DNA of 64,000 nt, from assembly GCA_015680685.1 (NCBI GenBank), contig MNCI01030304.1, positions 1,342,656 through 1,406,655 of the forward strand, written 5' to 3'. Under the pieces are notes generated by a model that made no database searches, was not told the DNA's origin, and was given only the letters and a program-made list of their open reading frames with translations. Numbering within the stretch: the stretch's first letter is position 1; each line of letters starts with the position of its first letter. This DNA is from Gnetum montanum. Lineage: Eukaryota; Streptophyta; Gnetopsida; Gnetales; Gnetaceae. Shown piece by piece: positions 1 through 11,149 of the stretch. The translations under genes were made by a program, and so were the position numbers.

Positions 1-411
1 NNNAATGATCCACACATGAGGCTCTACAACCACATAATGACTATTGTTAAAGCAAGACATAAAAAATACATAATCTCTTCCACAACTTGAGACTAAGACC
101 TTAACTCATAACTAAGACATAATAGAATAGAATATATAGATAAACATATCACAAGCTAATCTTGGTGTTGCAATAGCCAATTGCACTCATTTAATGTGCT
201 TACCCACTCTCTCTTACTTAGCTCTTCACACATACAAGATCTCTCTCTTACTCACAGTACCAACAAATGATGACCTATAATAATATTTATCATAAATTAC
301 AAGATAAGAAACCTAGAAATATTTCCTCCAACTCATCTTGAGGCTTTTTAGATATTTTCTAAGTTGTCTCATCTTTTTCTTGACTGTTTACATCCTTTTT
401 TATCACATTCT
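1..411. other. Left flank, no gene seen
   Basis: The first three bases are N. The rest is AT-rich sequence outside the terminal repeat of element E2. No reading frame, repeat partner or RNA gene could be recognised in it. Confidence 0.6.
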
Positions 412-502
412 TGCTAAGGATTGAAAACTTAAAAGAGGGGTTCAATAAGTTCCCCAATTTGAAGTTAAACCTATCACACAAAACACACCAAAAATTATGT
501 GG
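412..502 (-). repeat. E2 3' LTR, outer part
   Basis: This stretch matches 15155-15245 of the other LTR, sharing for example the run CACACCAAAAATTATGTGG. It is cut at 502 by insertion of gypsy element E1 and resumes at 9829. Confidence 0.85.
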
Positions 503-1316
503 TGATGAGTTGTGATATCGGAGCCCACCAAGCGATATTGGACTTTTGATATTGGAACCTATCTCGTTGACTATAAATAAGAGGTGGGCGCACTTGGTTT
601 TAGGGGAGATAGTTAGTTTTCTTAGTCCCTTAATCTGAACTCTTGCAGTTTTCCCTTTCTAGAGTTAGAATTATTTCTGAGTATCTGCAGTAGGAGTCAT
701 AAAGTGAACAGACCTTTATTCAAGCATTGTGTACTTGAGCACACCTTGTGCTCGAAAATAAAGATGAACTTTGTGATAGACCTTGCAACATTTAGAAGCG
801 CTTATTTATTACATTTAATGTTATTTATAGCTATTTAATGATTTCATTAGTTAATTGGTTGTTTTTATCAATTTTCTCATTTTCAACAAGTAAGCACACT
901 CAGTACAACCACTTCGAGCATACATGGAACACTTGGTAACCCAGTAACAACTAGCATTTGGTAATCCCAGTAGTGTTAGACTGGTTTAAGATGTGTATGG
1001 AGAGTGGGAACAGATGCTGGTGTTAGGACTAGTTAAAGCATAGTTGATTAGTTAAATTAAATTAGTTACTTGATTATTTCATTTCTCCATTTTAAGCACC
1101 AGGAGCATAAAACATAAAAAAGTATAAAAATCACATACCTCAAGTTTACTTAACCATACAATCATGCCATATAAGTAATCTTTGAAAGACAATGATCACC
1201 TAACCCATCCTTATTCTGTGAAGGTGCATAAGCACTTAGTCCTTGGAGTTTGACCAGATCATGCGTGAACACTTGTATTCATATGGTTGAGCATAGGGGT
1301 ACCTTGCCACTCATCA
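503..1316 (+). repeat. E1 5' LTR
   Basis: The LTR begins TGATGAG and ends CACTCATCA immediately before the PBS. Its U3 has GATATC-type motifs and a TATAAATAAGAGG promoter-like sequence near 570. It pairs with 8995-9828. Confidence 0.92.
570..586 (+). promoter_or_regulatory. LTR TATA box of E1
   Basis: CTATAAATAAGAGGTGG lies in the U3 of this LTR. The same TATAAATAAGAGG block recurs in the gypsy LTRs at about 9090, 49764, 55842 and 63700, which supports a conserved core promoter. Confidence 0.65.
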
Positions 1317-1317
1317 T

Positions 1318-1335
1318 TGGCACCATTGTTGGGGA
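1318..1335 (+). other. E1 primer-binding site (tRNA-Asp type)
   Basis: TGGCACCATTGTTGGGGA directly follows the LTR. The plant tRNA-Asp complement is TGGCGCCGTTGCCGGGGA. The differences are mostly G-to-A or C-to-T at CpG-type positions, as expected from methylation decay. Confidence 0.85.
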
Positions 1336-1439
1336 CTTTGTTGTTTGTGTGCTAATCACAACTTAGAAATCCTCCCATCATTGGAATGAACCCTTAGGAT
1401 TAGTGACCCCACAATAATCAAAAATAGAAGAGTATTTCA

Positions 1440-3620
1440 CACTGAATAATTAATCATATCTCCTTCTTCTTGCAAAATTTCTTGACCACCTAGGTCCGAC
1501 ACAATGAAAAATCAGAGGTGGAGCGTGCATGGTAATCCACCAGTACCCTGACAATTTTGCTTGGTATACATTCATCCTTATGAGTATGTACCAGACTTTA
1601 CCTTTATCCTCCACTAGGATGAACAATTGCATTGGTGTGATTTAGAAGATAACATAGTGTTACCTCCCGATTACTCAATCTCAAGCATGCTTCTTCGTGC
1701 TCTCACATGAATTGGTATGCAACACTTACAATCAAAGTACATTGTTCATGAACAAGATTCGAGAGATTATAAACCCATAGAGGCACAATGTTAGAGGGAC
1801 CTACAATAGGAGAGACATTATAAATCTATGAAGGGGAAGTGGTCTTAGGATGTCCCGCATGTCCTAAGTGAAAATGAGGGTGGTGAACCTGCCTCAAGAG
1901 GTTTTCCACAAAACGATGTTCCTCCCATTGACTTCGGTCAAGGGGTTGTGTATTAGAATCCTCACTCAAATATCCATAACCTATATTCTAGTACTGATGG
2001 ACACAAAGGGTCTGAAAAAGGAACACAAACACATGACAAACATGGACATTTTGATTGTAACCGCAACTAAGGCCACAACCACCAAAGAGAAGGTAGTAGG
2101 CACCGTCATGGTGTCAGTCCTCCTTCCTCTTCACCTTCATCATCTCCTTCCCCCTCTCCTTCAGGATCTGAACACTGTCGTAAAGGAAAAGACCCTAAGG
2201 ATAATGGTAGAAAAAATAGGGATCATAGACAAAACAGTCAAGAAAGGGGACAAGGGCATTCTAGAGAAACACACCACGAAACGAGGAAGAGTAGGGAACA
2301 ACATAGGCATCAAAGATGCCATAGACAATACAATGATAATGAACCTCTACTTGCTACCTAAAGTATGCTAGATATAACTAAAGCTATTAGGATCCCAACA
2401 AGGCACCAAAAGCATAGTAGGATAAAAAGATTAGACATGAACAATATCCCAAGATTTGAAGGGGGATACAATGCTGATCCTCAAAATCATCTACAAGCAT
2501 TCTATGACACATGTGCCTTGCAAAATATAGAAAATAAGTGGCAAAAACTAAAGTTGTTTCCACAGACATTGATCAAGGAAGTGGAAAGCTGGTACCAGTT
2601 CCTAGAACTAGAATCCATTCATCGATGGAGTACCATGTTAGAGTTATTCAACAATAAGTATCAGACGTACTCCCGAGTGTCCAACCTACGTAAGCAAATC
2701 CAAGCATGGAAACAAGGAGAACACAAACCTTTGGATGCTACCATGCACCAATATTATGCATTATTACATTGTTGCCCTAGCCATGGTTACTTGCATAGGG
2801 AAAAACTTCTTCATCTCATAGATGGGCTTAGGTATGAAACACGAAGAACCCTTGGGACTTATGCCCAAGGGAGACTATTTGAGCTGAGAGCCCATCAAGT
2901 ACAAAGATTATTTGAGCAAGTTTCCAAAGAGGAAGGTGAGTTAAGGAAAAGAGAAAATGTAGAGGAATACAATAGAGATCCTTCCCTCCAAAAGAAGGAA
3001 GTTAGATTTTATGAAGATGAAGAAGAGTCACCTCTTGAAGAGATGGTGAATAGGAAAACATTGCCCATTCAAAAATTTGCATCAGAAGTATCGACAATGT
3101 TAGATCAAATGTGGAACTCCCTAGATGATAAATTTCAAACCATTCTAAAAAGAGTAGAGGAGTCTAGAGAACAAAGTAGTGATCGAGAGAAGAGAAAAAA
3201 GAAAGAAGCTGAATATGCACATAACAAAGGTAAGGGTAAAGTTGTCGTCATTGAAGAGGTTGTGGATTTAGACACAGATAATGATAGCAGATGTGAGATA
3301 TGCCAATATGACCATCCTAAGGGATGTTTCCTAGTAGTTTCACATCTATAAGAGTCTAGGGTGTATGCACTAAACCCACGATTAAATAGATGGAAAACAC
3401 CCCGAAGGTTACCTTATCCTCAAGGTAACCCAAGGCAGTTCTACCAACCCTTGACATATTATCTGAGTGGAGCTCCACCACAACCAAATGAACAGTATCA
3501 ATAGTGGCAACACCCACAAGCATGGGGAATGCCACCACCACATCAATAGTACCCTTACCGTCAACCTGACTCATACAGATACTATGTGCAGTAGCCGATC
3601 TCTCCATGTGAAACCACTAT
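1440..3620 (+). pseudogene. E1 gag, decayed
   Basis: This is the capsid/nucleocapsid precursor of the retrotransposon. The best open stretch is 2365-3351 (328 aa). It contains the retrotransposon-gag core: a GGYNADPQNHLQAF-like start, then a WQKLKLFP block, an ESWY block and a WSTM-LELFNNKYQTY block. The upstream part (1440-2364) is an Arg/Lys/Ser/His-rich N-terminal region recognisable by comparison with E3, but shifted and stopped. Near 3292-3345 is the family motif CEIC-QYDH-PKGC, a possible variant zinc finger, in place of a normal CCHC knuckle. The protein continues past a TAA at 3350 into a Pro/Gln-rich tail. Confidence 0.88.
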
Positions 3621-3779
3621 TCACATTTCTCCTCAGCCTCACTACCAAACCCATGAGTACCATAGAACTCCTTCTCCTAGGGGAGATGTTCCACAAACAT
3701 ACTATCCTTCTCATTTGGCTACACCTCTTCCACCCTTAGCTCCATTACCACCTACTCCAACTATGCAGGGTGATCTCCC

Positions 3780-4680
3780 TACCTAGCTACAGCAACGTAA
3801 TGCTACAAGGGCTATCAATCCTCAACCTACTATTGGTTCAGATAACCACATAAAGAAGAGATATTTCTTTAGAACCAACAATCCAACCAAGTTCTTACAA
3901 CCACAAGCAGCTAACTGTCCAATTGCCTCACCATCATTTGAATCTTTGGAGCTTCCTTCGAACCAAAGACCACACTCAACGTACACGGTCATGTTGACTC
4001 ATGCCATTACCGATTGGATTAAAGCTGATCATCTTCCTAGGAAATTCTCTGATCCTAGAAGCCCTCTTATTTATTTACAGATCATAGTAAATGAGCTTTG
4101 CAAAGCTCTTTTGGATTTAGGTTCTAGTGTTAACTTAATCTCTCAAGAAATGTACAAAGCCTAGAACCTGCCTCTACTAAAAAAGAGTAACATTCATTTA
4201 GAGTTGGCAAAATAGTCCATCATTGTCCCATTAGGACTAGTTGAGGACATTGTCACCACTATTTGTGGGTGGTCGTATCTAATCAATTTCCTAGTGATTC
4301 AAGTTAACAACTGTAAGGGATACTTCTCAATCATAATGGGAAGAGCATGGCTTAGCACAATTGATGCATGCCTAGGAATATGTGATCTTTCCTTAGAAAT
4401 CTCAAAAAAAACATTTGGAAAGATCGAGAAGAAGAAAGTTCCATACATCACATATAGTGACACAAGGTGCAATTGCGTGTAGAAGTCCTAGTTTGTACAA
4501 CGCTTGACACTACCTACATGTAACCAATGTGCACAAGTAATGGATATACAAAGATGCCTATATGCAATAGCCACAAGATAGGAAGGCACCCAATGGTTGA
4601 TAATTAACGTAGAGTAATTCAACTATATGCATGGAACCAACTGAGAGCTTGACTTGCACCTACATCGATAGCATAGATAC
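3780..4680 (+). pseudogene. E1 aspartic protease region, decayed
   Basis: After the Pro-rich gag tail comes a KKRYFFRTNN block, then an aspartic-protease fold with LLDLGSSVNLIS near 4111-4142. The D-x-G position reads DLG, as in many plant Athila/Tat proteases. This is followed by the flap/core block with IIMGRAWLSTIDA near 4333. An in-frame TAG at 4162 interrupts the KAWNLP continuation seen in E3 and E4, and further stops follow. E3 and E4 carry the equivalent domain. Confidence 0.8.
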
Positions 4681-4739
4681 ATTGGAGCAAGTCCATCGCC
4701 AACTTCCAAGTCCTGACATAAAAAATATCAACTGGGAAA

Positions 4740-5990
4740 ATTGGAAATCCCTAATGAGTTTAAGCAAGATCCCCTTGAGTTAAAACTGTTGCCCACCGGT
4801 ATGGAGTACACATTCCTCAAGAATGGAAATTGCTAATCATTAAAACTAAGCTCGCTCCCCAATAAAAAGAAAGACTGTTGAGGATGGTAAACAAATGGTC
4901 AAAAGCCTTTGTTGGGTCATATCCTGAATTAATCGAAATAGATCCCAGGATATGCCAACATAGAATTTACACTGAACCCTACATGAATCCTCAATGACAA
5001 CTGCAAATATGACTAAACCTAAAGCTTAAGCAAGTGGTTAAAGAAGAAATTGAACAACTTTTAAAAGCTAGGCTCATCTACCCCATTGCTGATAGTGAAT
5101 GGTCTAGCCCATTAGTCATTGTGCCTAAAAAGGAAGGTAAATGAAGGGTGTGTATAGACTTTAGGATACTAAACATGACAACATTTAAGGACCATTTACC
5201 ATTATCTTTCGTCAACCAAGTCTTAGATACCATTGTAAGGCATTGCTACTATAGTTTTCTAGATGGTTACAGTGGATACAATCAAATTCAAATAGCACTA
5301 GAAAACCAAGCCAAGACTACATTCACGAGTCCTTGGGGAACATTTGCATATAGGAAGATGTTGCTTGGCTTGTGCAATTCTCTTGCAACATTTTAACATT
5401 TGGTTCTAAGTATATTTTAGCAGCAAATAGGGAGTGGTGTGGAGGTCTTTATGGATTATTTCTTCACCTACGAAGTGGACTTTGAACAAGCATTGGACTA
5501 ATTAGAGCAAGTACTCAAATCATGTGTTGAAACCAATTTAAGCTCAACTGGCAGAAAAGCCATTTAATGGTCCAAGAAGGCATAGTATTAGGGAATAAGA
5601 TTTCACAAACAAGGATAGAGGTAAATCCTGAAAAGATTAAGGTCATCCAAGGAATCACTCATCAACCTAAAATGGTAAAGGACATCTAATCATTCCTTGG
5701 ACATACTGGCTATTATAGATGCTACATAGAGAAATTTTTGAAGGTTACAAAATTGTTGGTAGAATTAATGAAAAAGGACATACCTTTCGAATGGACCAAA
5801 GAGTGTGAACTAGCTTTCCAAACTTTGAAATAAAAGCTTGTAGAAACACCAACTCTACAAGCTCCTAACTGGTCCAAACCATTCCACATAATGACTGACG
5901 TGTCCAAATTTGCCTTAGGAGTCGTACTTACACAGTTAGATGACCAAAAACTTCCCTATTACATTCACTATGCAATGAAGTATTGCTAGT
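4740..5990 (+). pseudogene. E1 reverse transcriptase and partial RNase H, decayed
   Basis: Recognisable RT blocks in order are a KEEIEQLLKARLIYPI region (5040-5090), a WSSPLVIVPKK block (5101), VCIDFRILN (5150), the SFLDGYSGYNQI block (5250-5290) and TTFTSPWGTFAYRKM (5317-5360). The catalytic tetrad, normally FMDD in this group, reads FMDY at 5448-5459, so the enzyme could not work even without the stops. The tether/RNase H start follows (HTGYYRCYIEKF, then a MTDVSKFALGVVL-like block at 5890-5930). The frame changes around 5143, 5395 and 5540. RNase H breaks off near 5990 and joins integrase almost directly. Confidence 0.9.
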
Positions 5991-6054
5991 GCACAACTCA
6001 ACTACACTACAATAGAAAAAGAATGACTACTAGAATGGAGGGTCCATAACAATG

Positions 6055-6910
6055 TATTCAACCTTTAAAACCCTTTGACATATGGGGTATTGATTTTATG
6101 GGGCCTATTACACCGATGTCCAATGGGAAAGCATACATCCTTGTTGTTGTTGATTATTTTACAAAGTGGGTAGAAGCAGCCACTATTATGGACTATACCT
6201 CATCTACCACTACACGATTTGTTCAAAAACAAGTCATAAATAGGTTTGGCATGCCTCATGCACTTATTTTTGACAATGGTACACATTCTACAGGTGAGAC
6301 TTTTTGAAAGCTAATACAGTGCTTAGGAGTTAAACATAAGCTGACTCCATCATATCATCCTCAAGAAAATGGTCAAGCCCAAGTCACCAATAGGGAGATC
6401 ACAAGAATATTGACATGAACCATTAGCAAATATAGGTGAAACTAGAGCACCAGACTGAACAATGTTGTTTGGTCATACCACTCCACATGGAAACTCCCTA
6501 TAGGCTACTCTCCCTATGAGTTAGTGTACAGTAAACTTCCAACACTTCCTATCCAAGCTGAACTCTGTATACTATCTACAGCATGTGATCTCAACCTTGA
6601 CCTCAATCTAGCACAAAAATAATGGTTGATGAATCTTAACTTGCTAGATGAAAATTGATTAGCCACCCTATCATCCAATGAACTACACAAGGCCTTCAAC
6701 AAGCAACGTCATGACCTAAGGATTAGGAAAGTCAAATACCAACCAGGAGATAAGGTTCTGTATTGAAATCCCACACATGTGCCACAATAAACTAAATTTT
6801 AAACATTGTGGGAAGGACCTTATATTATTCATGAAACTTTCCCCTCAGGTTCCATGATGATCTATAAACCTAAAAGCCCAAATAAGAAATTATTGGTCAA
6901 CATCCAGCAA
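6055..6910 (+). pseudogene. E1 integrase core, decayed
   Basis: The open piece 6098-6307 and its flanks hold the DDE integrase core: [12 protein letters not shown] (first Asp), FTKWVEA, and [12 protein letters not shown] (second Asp). The third block, SYHPQENGQAQVTNREI, has Gln where the catalytic Glu is expected. The N-terminal HHCC zinc domain and the end of RNase H are missing, so an internal deletion probably joins about 5990 to 6055. The C-terminal segment (6800-6910) includes a WEGPYII-HETFPSG block typical of the region after the core. Stops at 6305 and later confirm decay. Confidence 0.88.
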
Positions 6911-6959
6911 ACCAAACCTTTCCATGAGCCTACAACATCCAATACTAACACTACCTTTG

Positions 6960-8982
6960 TTAATGGACAACCTTGCTCATTATTTTGGATCTCCTCCTTC
7001 CAACTCAGTAGTGGGGGAGATGGCTGCTGATGCTAGTTGTTTCGAGCCTCAATTTCTTTTGACTTTTTTGTTTTACGCATTTTTGTTTTACACATTTTTC
7101 TTCTTTACTTATTTTTGTTTTACACCATCATTAACATTTTTTACTATTTCTTTCTCTATTACATTTTGTTTGAATAAATCTCACTCATCATATAATAAGT
7201 GCTCATGATGGTGGAGAATACTATAATAGTGTTGATTGCTAATGTTTGGTTTTTACCTTTGAATTTTAATGTTGATGCTAAAATATGGTTTCTTTTGATA
7301 AAACAAGCAATGAGTCCATGTCATCCATTCATCCCTTCAGCTCTATGGTCTTCCTTGATCTTGGAACTGTACCATCCCTTTTTATAAGTAAACTTATTAA
7401 TGAATTGGTGGTTTGGTGATCTTGAAACCAAGGAAAGATTCAAATGGATTGAAAAGGGTGTGACCTCAAGGGGATTTGATGCATTTGTGCTGGCTATTCT
7501 CTTAGGTACTCGGATGTTTTTCATAGTTTTTCCACCATTCCGATCTTGACCAAATATTAGGAAGTTGACTAAATCAAATAAGTCTTTACATGATGTGGTT
7601 CTCACAAACAAACAAGAAAAAAACAAAAAAAAAACAAAACAAACAAAAAAAAACTAGTGGAAATTCAAAGCACATCCCTTAGACATAATAAAGAAACATG
7701 GGCTACAAGCATTAGTTATGGCACTAGAAATACATGTTACCAATGCCTAAAGGTTCCCTCTAACTAAGGCCCTTTCTCACTTCCTTCTTCTCTACCTTTT
7801 CCTTGTTGGGATGGTGGTGGCTCTATGGACACATTCTTGTTGCTTTGGGAGGATGGGTTGGTCTACTACATTGATGCAAGGTCACTAGATGTGGTTATTT
7901 TTAATCTGGATTTGGAATGAATTCTATTAAGTCACCTTAATCATATCCTACACAATGGACTTTACACAACCTTGATTTTGGGATTCCATTCCGTTTCATT
8001 CTCTCTTTCCATATTGTTTCCCATATCCCGCCTCATTTTTGATTTTATGATTAGTCCATATCTTGGTTTCTGCATTATTATTCTTTGGTAAACTCTTGTG
8101 GGTAAGTTCTTAACCATTGTTTCCATATGTCATTCTAAGAGCCTATGGACTCTTTGTTTTGTGGGTTTGTTAGGGTATTAAGGGCATGAGCCTGCTTTGG
8201 GGAGGACCCAATGGCATTCCTTTTTGGTGCACTTGTTAAGTTCTTTTCCTTAAAAACATTTCTTGCAATCAACTATTTCTCGTTCACCCCATCAGTGACA
8301 TCCATTTTTTTTTGTCTTAATGGCTTCACCGTTGTTATTTCTTTCATTTTTCTTGTTCTTTTAGTTTGTCCACCCTATCCCTACCTGAGGTTCGCTCTTA
8401 GTCGTGGGGGTCTTGTCACAAATTTTTTCATTTCATTACTTATCTCAACCCTACACCTTGGGTAGTCATCATTTATAAACCTCTAACTTAGTATATGCCA
8501 TACCCACAACCTAGCCATTGTGCTTCATATCGAGGCAAGGTATCAACGAAATTATGTCTTATTTATCCTTTCTAATTTGTGACTGTGTTGTGTGTGCAAA
8601 TGACGATCACATGAACAATGGACTGGGATAGAAGGGAGCACTCAAGATGGACTGGAGCAAAAAACATTTACATAGGAAACAAGCTTGATTATGTGGCCAT
8701 GGATGAACAACGATGTGCACAATTTTGACATTGGCAGCAATGTGCCTCATTTTCTTTTCTCTCTCTCTCTCTCTCTTTCCAAGCTATCAAATAAAGGTCT
8801 GGATGTCATCTATGTATAGTGTTCAACACAATGGTTATGAACACCAATGCTGTAATATGTTGTCAATCTGTTCACCAGGCACTTTGCATCTATCATTCCA
8901 TGTACTGACATATTTTCATATAGTCAATAATCCCATACCTTCCCAATATTTTGTAAGGAACTCACAGACAAGTTTTCATTCA
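6960..8982 (+). other. E1 long 3' non-coding region
   Basis: About 2 kb lies between integrase and the PPT. E3 (minus strand) and E4 carry homologous versions, starting with a TTGGATCTCC...GGGGGAGATGG block. It includes an A-rich run (7612-7655) and a CT repeat (8757-8781). Short ORFs in it are not shared between copies and look like chance. Confidence 0.75.
8757..8781 (+). repeat. (CT)n microsatellite
   Basis: A simple CT/TC run inside the E1 3' region. A shorter related TC-rich run is at the equivalent place in E4 (near 55565). Confidence 0.9.
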
Positions 8983-8983
8983 G

Positions 8984-8994
8984 TTGTGGGGGTA
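8984..8994 (+). other. E1 polypurine tract
   Basis: TTGTGGGGGTA lies immediately upstream of the 3' LTR. The equivalent tract is TCATGGGGGTA in E4 and E5, and the complementary form is seen in E3. Confidence 0.75.
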
Positions 8995-9828
8995 TGATGA
9001 GTCGTGATATCGGATCTTTGATATTGGGTTTGTGATATCAGAGCCTGCCAAGCGATATCAGACATCCGATAATGGAACCTATCTCATTGCCTATAAATAA
9101 GAGGTGGGCACACTTGGTTTTAGGGGAGATAGTTAGTTTTCTTAGTTTCTTAACCCAAATTCTTGCAGTTTTCCCTTTCCAAAGTTAGAATTATTTCTAA
9201 GTGTCCGTAGTAGGAGTCATAAAGTAAACATACCTTTATTCGAGCATTGTGTACCTGAGCACACCTTGTGTCCAGAAATAAAGTCAAACTTTGTGATAGA
9301 CTTTGCAACATTTAGAATAGCTTATTTATTGCCTTTAATGTTATTTATAGTTATTTAATGCTTTCATTAGTTAATTGGTTTTTTTTATCGATTTGTTAAT
9401 TTTCAACAAGTAAGCACACTCAGTACAACCACTTCGAGCATACGTGGAACAATTGGTAACGACTAGCATTTCGTAATTCCAGTAGTGTTACACTAGTTCA
9501 GGATGTATACGAAGAGTGGGAATGAATGCTAGTGTTAGGACTAGTTAAAGAACAATTGATTAGTTAAATTAAATTAGTTGCTGGATTATTTCATTTCTCC
9601 ATTCTAAGCGTGAGGAACATAACACATAAAAAAGCATAAAAATCACATACCTCAAGTTTACTTAACCATACAATCGTTCCATACAAGTAAGCTTGGGAAG
9701 ACAATGATCACCTAACCCATCCTTGTTCTGTGAAGGCGCATAAGCACTTAGTCCTTGGAGTTTGACCAAATCATACCTAAATGCTTGTATTCATATGGTT
9801 GAGCATAGGGGTACCTCACTGCTCATCA
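8995..9828 (+). repeat. E1 3' LTR
   Basis: It pairs with 503-1316, starting TGATGAGTCGTGATATCGG and ending GCTCATCA. The U3 holds an extra GATATC-bearing segment compared with the 5' LTR. It is followed by the duplicated target CGTGG. Confidence 0.92.
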
Positions 9829-10779
9829 CGTGGTTTCCCAACTTGGGTAGTCTACACTCAAAGGAAAGATTCCTTGCATACCTCCAAACTTTGTTTCTTC
9901 CAAAATATGATTTAGAGAACACCACAACCTTTATAAGATTTGAGCTCCATTATTGAGAGTTTCATCATTGTGAAATCCCTCAACCCTACAAGGTATCAAC
10001 AAGATTAAAATATGGTTTAGAGAATCCCACAACCTATATAGCTCCACTCAAGAATGTTTTGGAGCTACAAAACCACTTAATCCCATAGGATCCCAACAAG
10101 CTCAATATAGATGCCTTCTAGCAAGAAGCACATCAACCCCACAAGGTAATAAGAAAAATAAGAAATGAGTGTAACTCAAATTACAAGTCCTTGTACTTTA
10201 AAGTACAGTATTTTAAACAATCAAGCAAATGATATGATAATGAATTACACAAGTACAACAACATAAAATAGATAATGATTACTTTGATGTTAATTTCTCA
10301 TCATCATTTTTAGGAATTGTGCTCCTTCTTATAACTTTGAAGTTTCCAAAAACTTAGAATTCATGCAAAGGATAACCAATGGCTAGTGTAGATGTCTCCT
10401 TTGAAGTTGGGATGTCTACCTGAGTTCTTCCTCAATTCTAAAGAGACATCTCCTTGGAGAATGAGACATCTACTCTGCAATGGAGACATCTCCTAAAAAT
10501 AGTAGACGTATCCTCAACTTTTGGTTGCTTATATTCGAAGGCTTCCTTCCATCAATATTCTTTCTTTCCAAACCTTGAAGCTTATTTATTTAACTCATAG
10601 CGTTCATTTTCATTCATATTTGTCCATGATCTCATCTTGCCCATGTAGTTTCCATTTTGACATCTCATTGTATATTTCAATTCCTTGAGTTCTCATTCAT
10701 GCCTTGCAAGATTAACATACATACAAGCAAACTATGTTCTCCATTTTTCTTAAGGTTTTGATATATCCATAGGTTAACA
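9829..10779 (-). repeat. E2 3' LTR, inner part
   Basis: This continues the LTR broken at 502 and matches 15240-16224. The end AGGTTAACA at 10771-10779 corresponds on the minus strand to a TGTTAACC start, next to the element's polypurine tract. It contains several AGACATCT/AGATGTCT-like motifs. Confidence 0.88.
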
Positions 10780-10794
10780 ATCTTCCCCTTTTTG
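10780..10794 (-). other. E2 polypurine tract
   Basis: On the minus strand this reads AAAAAGGGGAAGAT directly before TGTTAACC, the usual copia arrangement of a purine tract followed by a TGTT LTR start. Confidence 0.75.
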
Positions 10795-11149
10795 GTGATG
10801 TTAAAAACTTATAAAAATGGATGACTAATTATGAGATTTAAATAAAAGTAAATAATAAAAATAGTTTAAGACATATACATTTTGATGATAGCCAAAGTTA
10901 TCACTAGGATAGGGCTCTAGGTCTCAAGGCACAAGGTAGAGATCAAAAGAGATAAAAACCAAGAGATCTCCAAGATACTATCCAAGATAAAAACCTATCT
11001 CCATAATATCATAATATCAATACATTACCATGTTCAAATAGACCTTAATACATATAGCCACTGATATATCCAAAACCATGTACATAACAAGATCTATCAA
11101 GATTTATAGGCCAAAGATTCTCCCCCTTTTTTATCATAAAAAAGGAGAG
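10795..11149. other. E2 interior, 3' untranslated part
   Basis: AT-rich interior sequence between the polypurine tract and the end of the transposon-protein frame. No domain was recognised. Confidence 0.5.

Larger units (their letters stand above)
503..9828 (+). mobile_element. E1: Ty3/gypsy element with decayed gag-pol
   Basis: E1 is bounded by LTRs of 814 and 834 bp starting TGATGAG and ending CTCATCA. It is flanked by near-identical 5-bp duplications (TGTGG at 498-502, CGTGG at 9829-9833). The interior has a tRNA-Asp-type PBS, gag, protease, reverse transcriptase/RNase H and integrase, about 2 kb of non-coding DNA and a polypurine tract. All frames carry stops. It is the only gypsy element in the window that retains RT and integrase. 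The gag and RT wording resemble the plant Athila/Tat group (family knowledge from memory, not a search). It sits inside the LTR of E2, so it is the younger of the two. Confidence 0.92.

Noticed and set aside
1868-2371. 167-codon frame on the plus strand in E1
   Set aside because: Comparison with E3 shows the true gag frame here is another one. This is a shifted reading of the basic region.
7321-7626. 101-codon minus-strand frame in the E1 3' region
   Set aside because: No matching frame in the homologous parts of E3 or E4.
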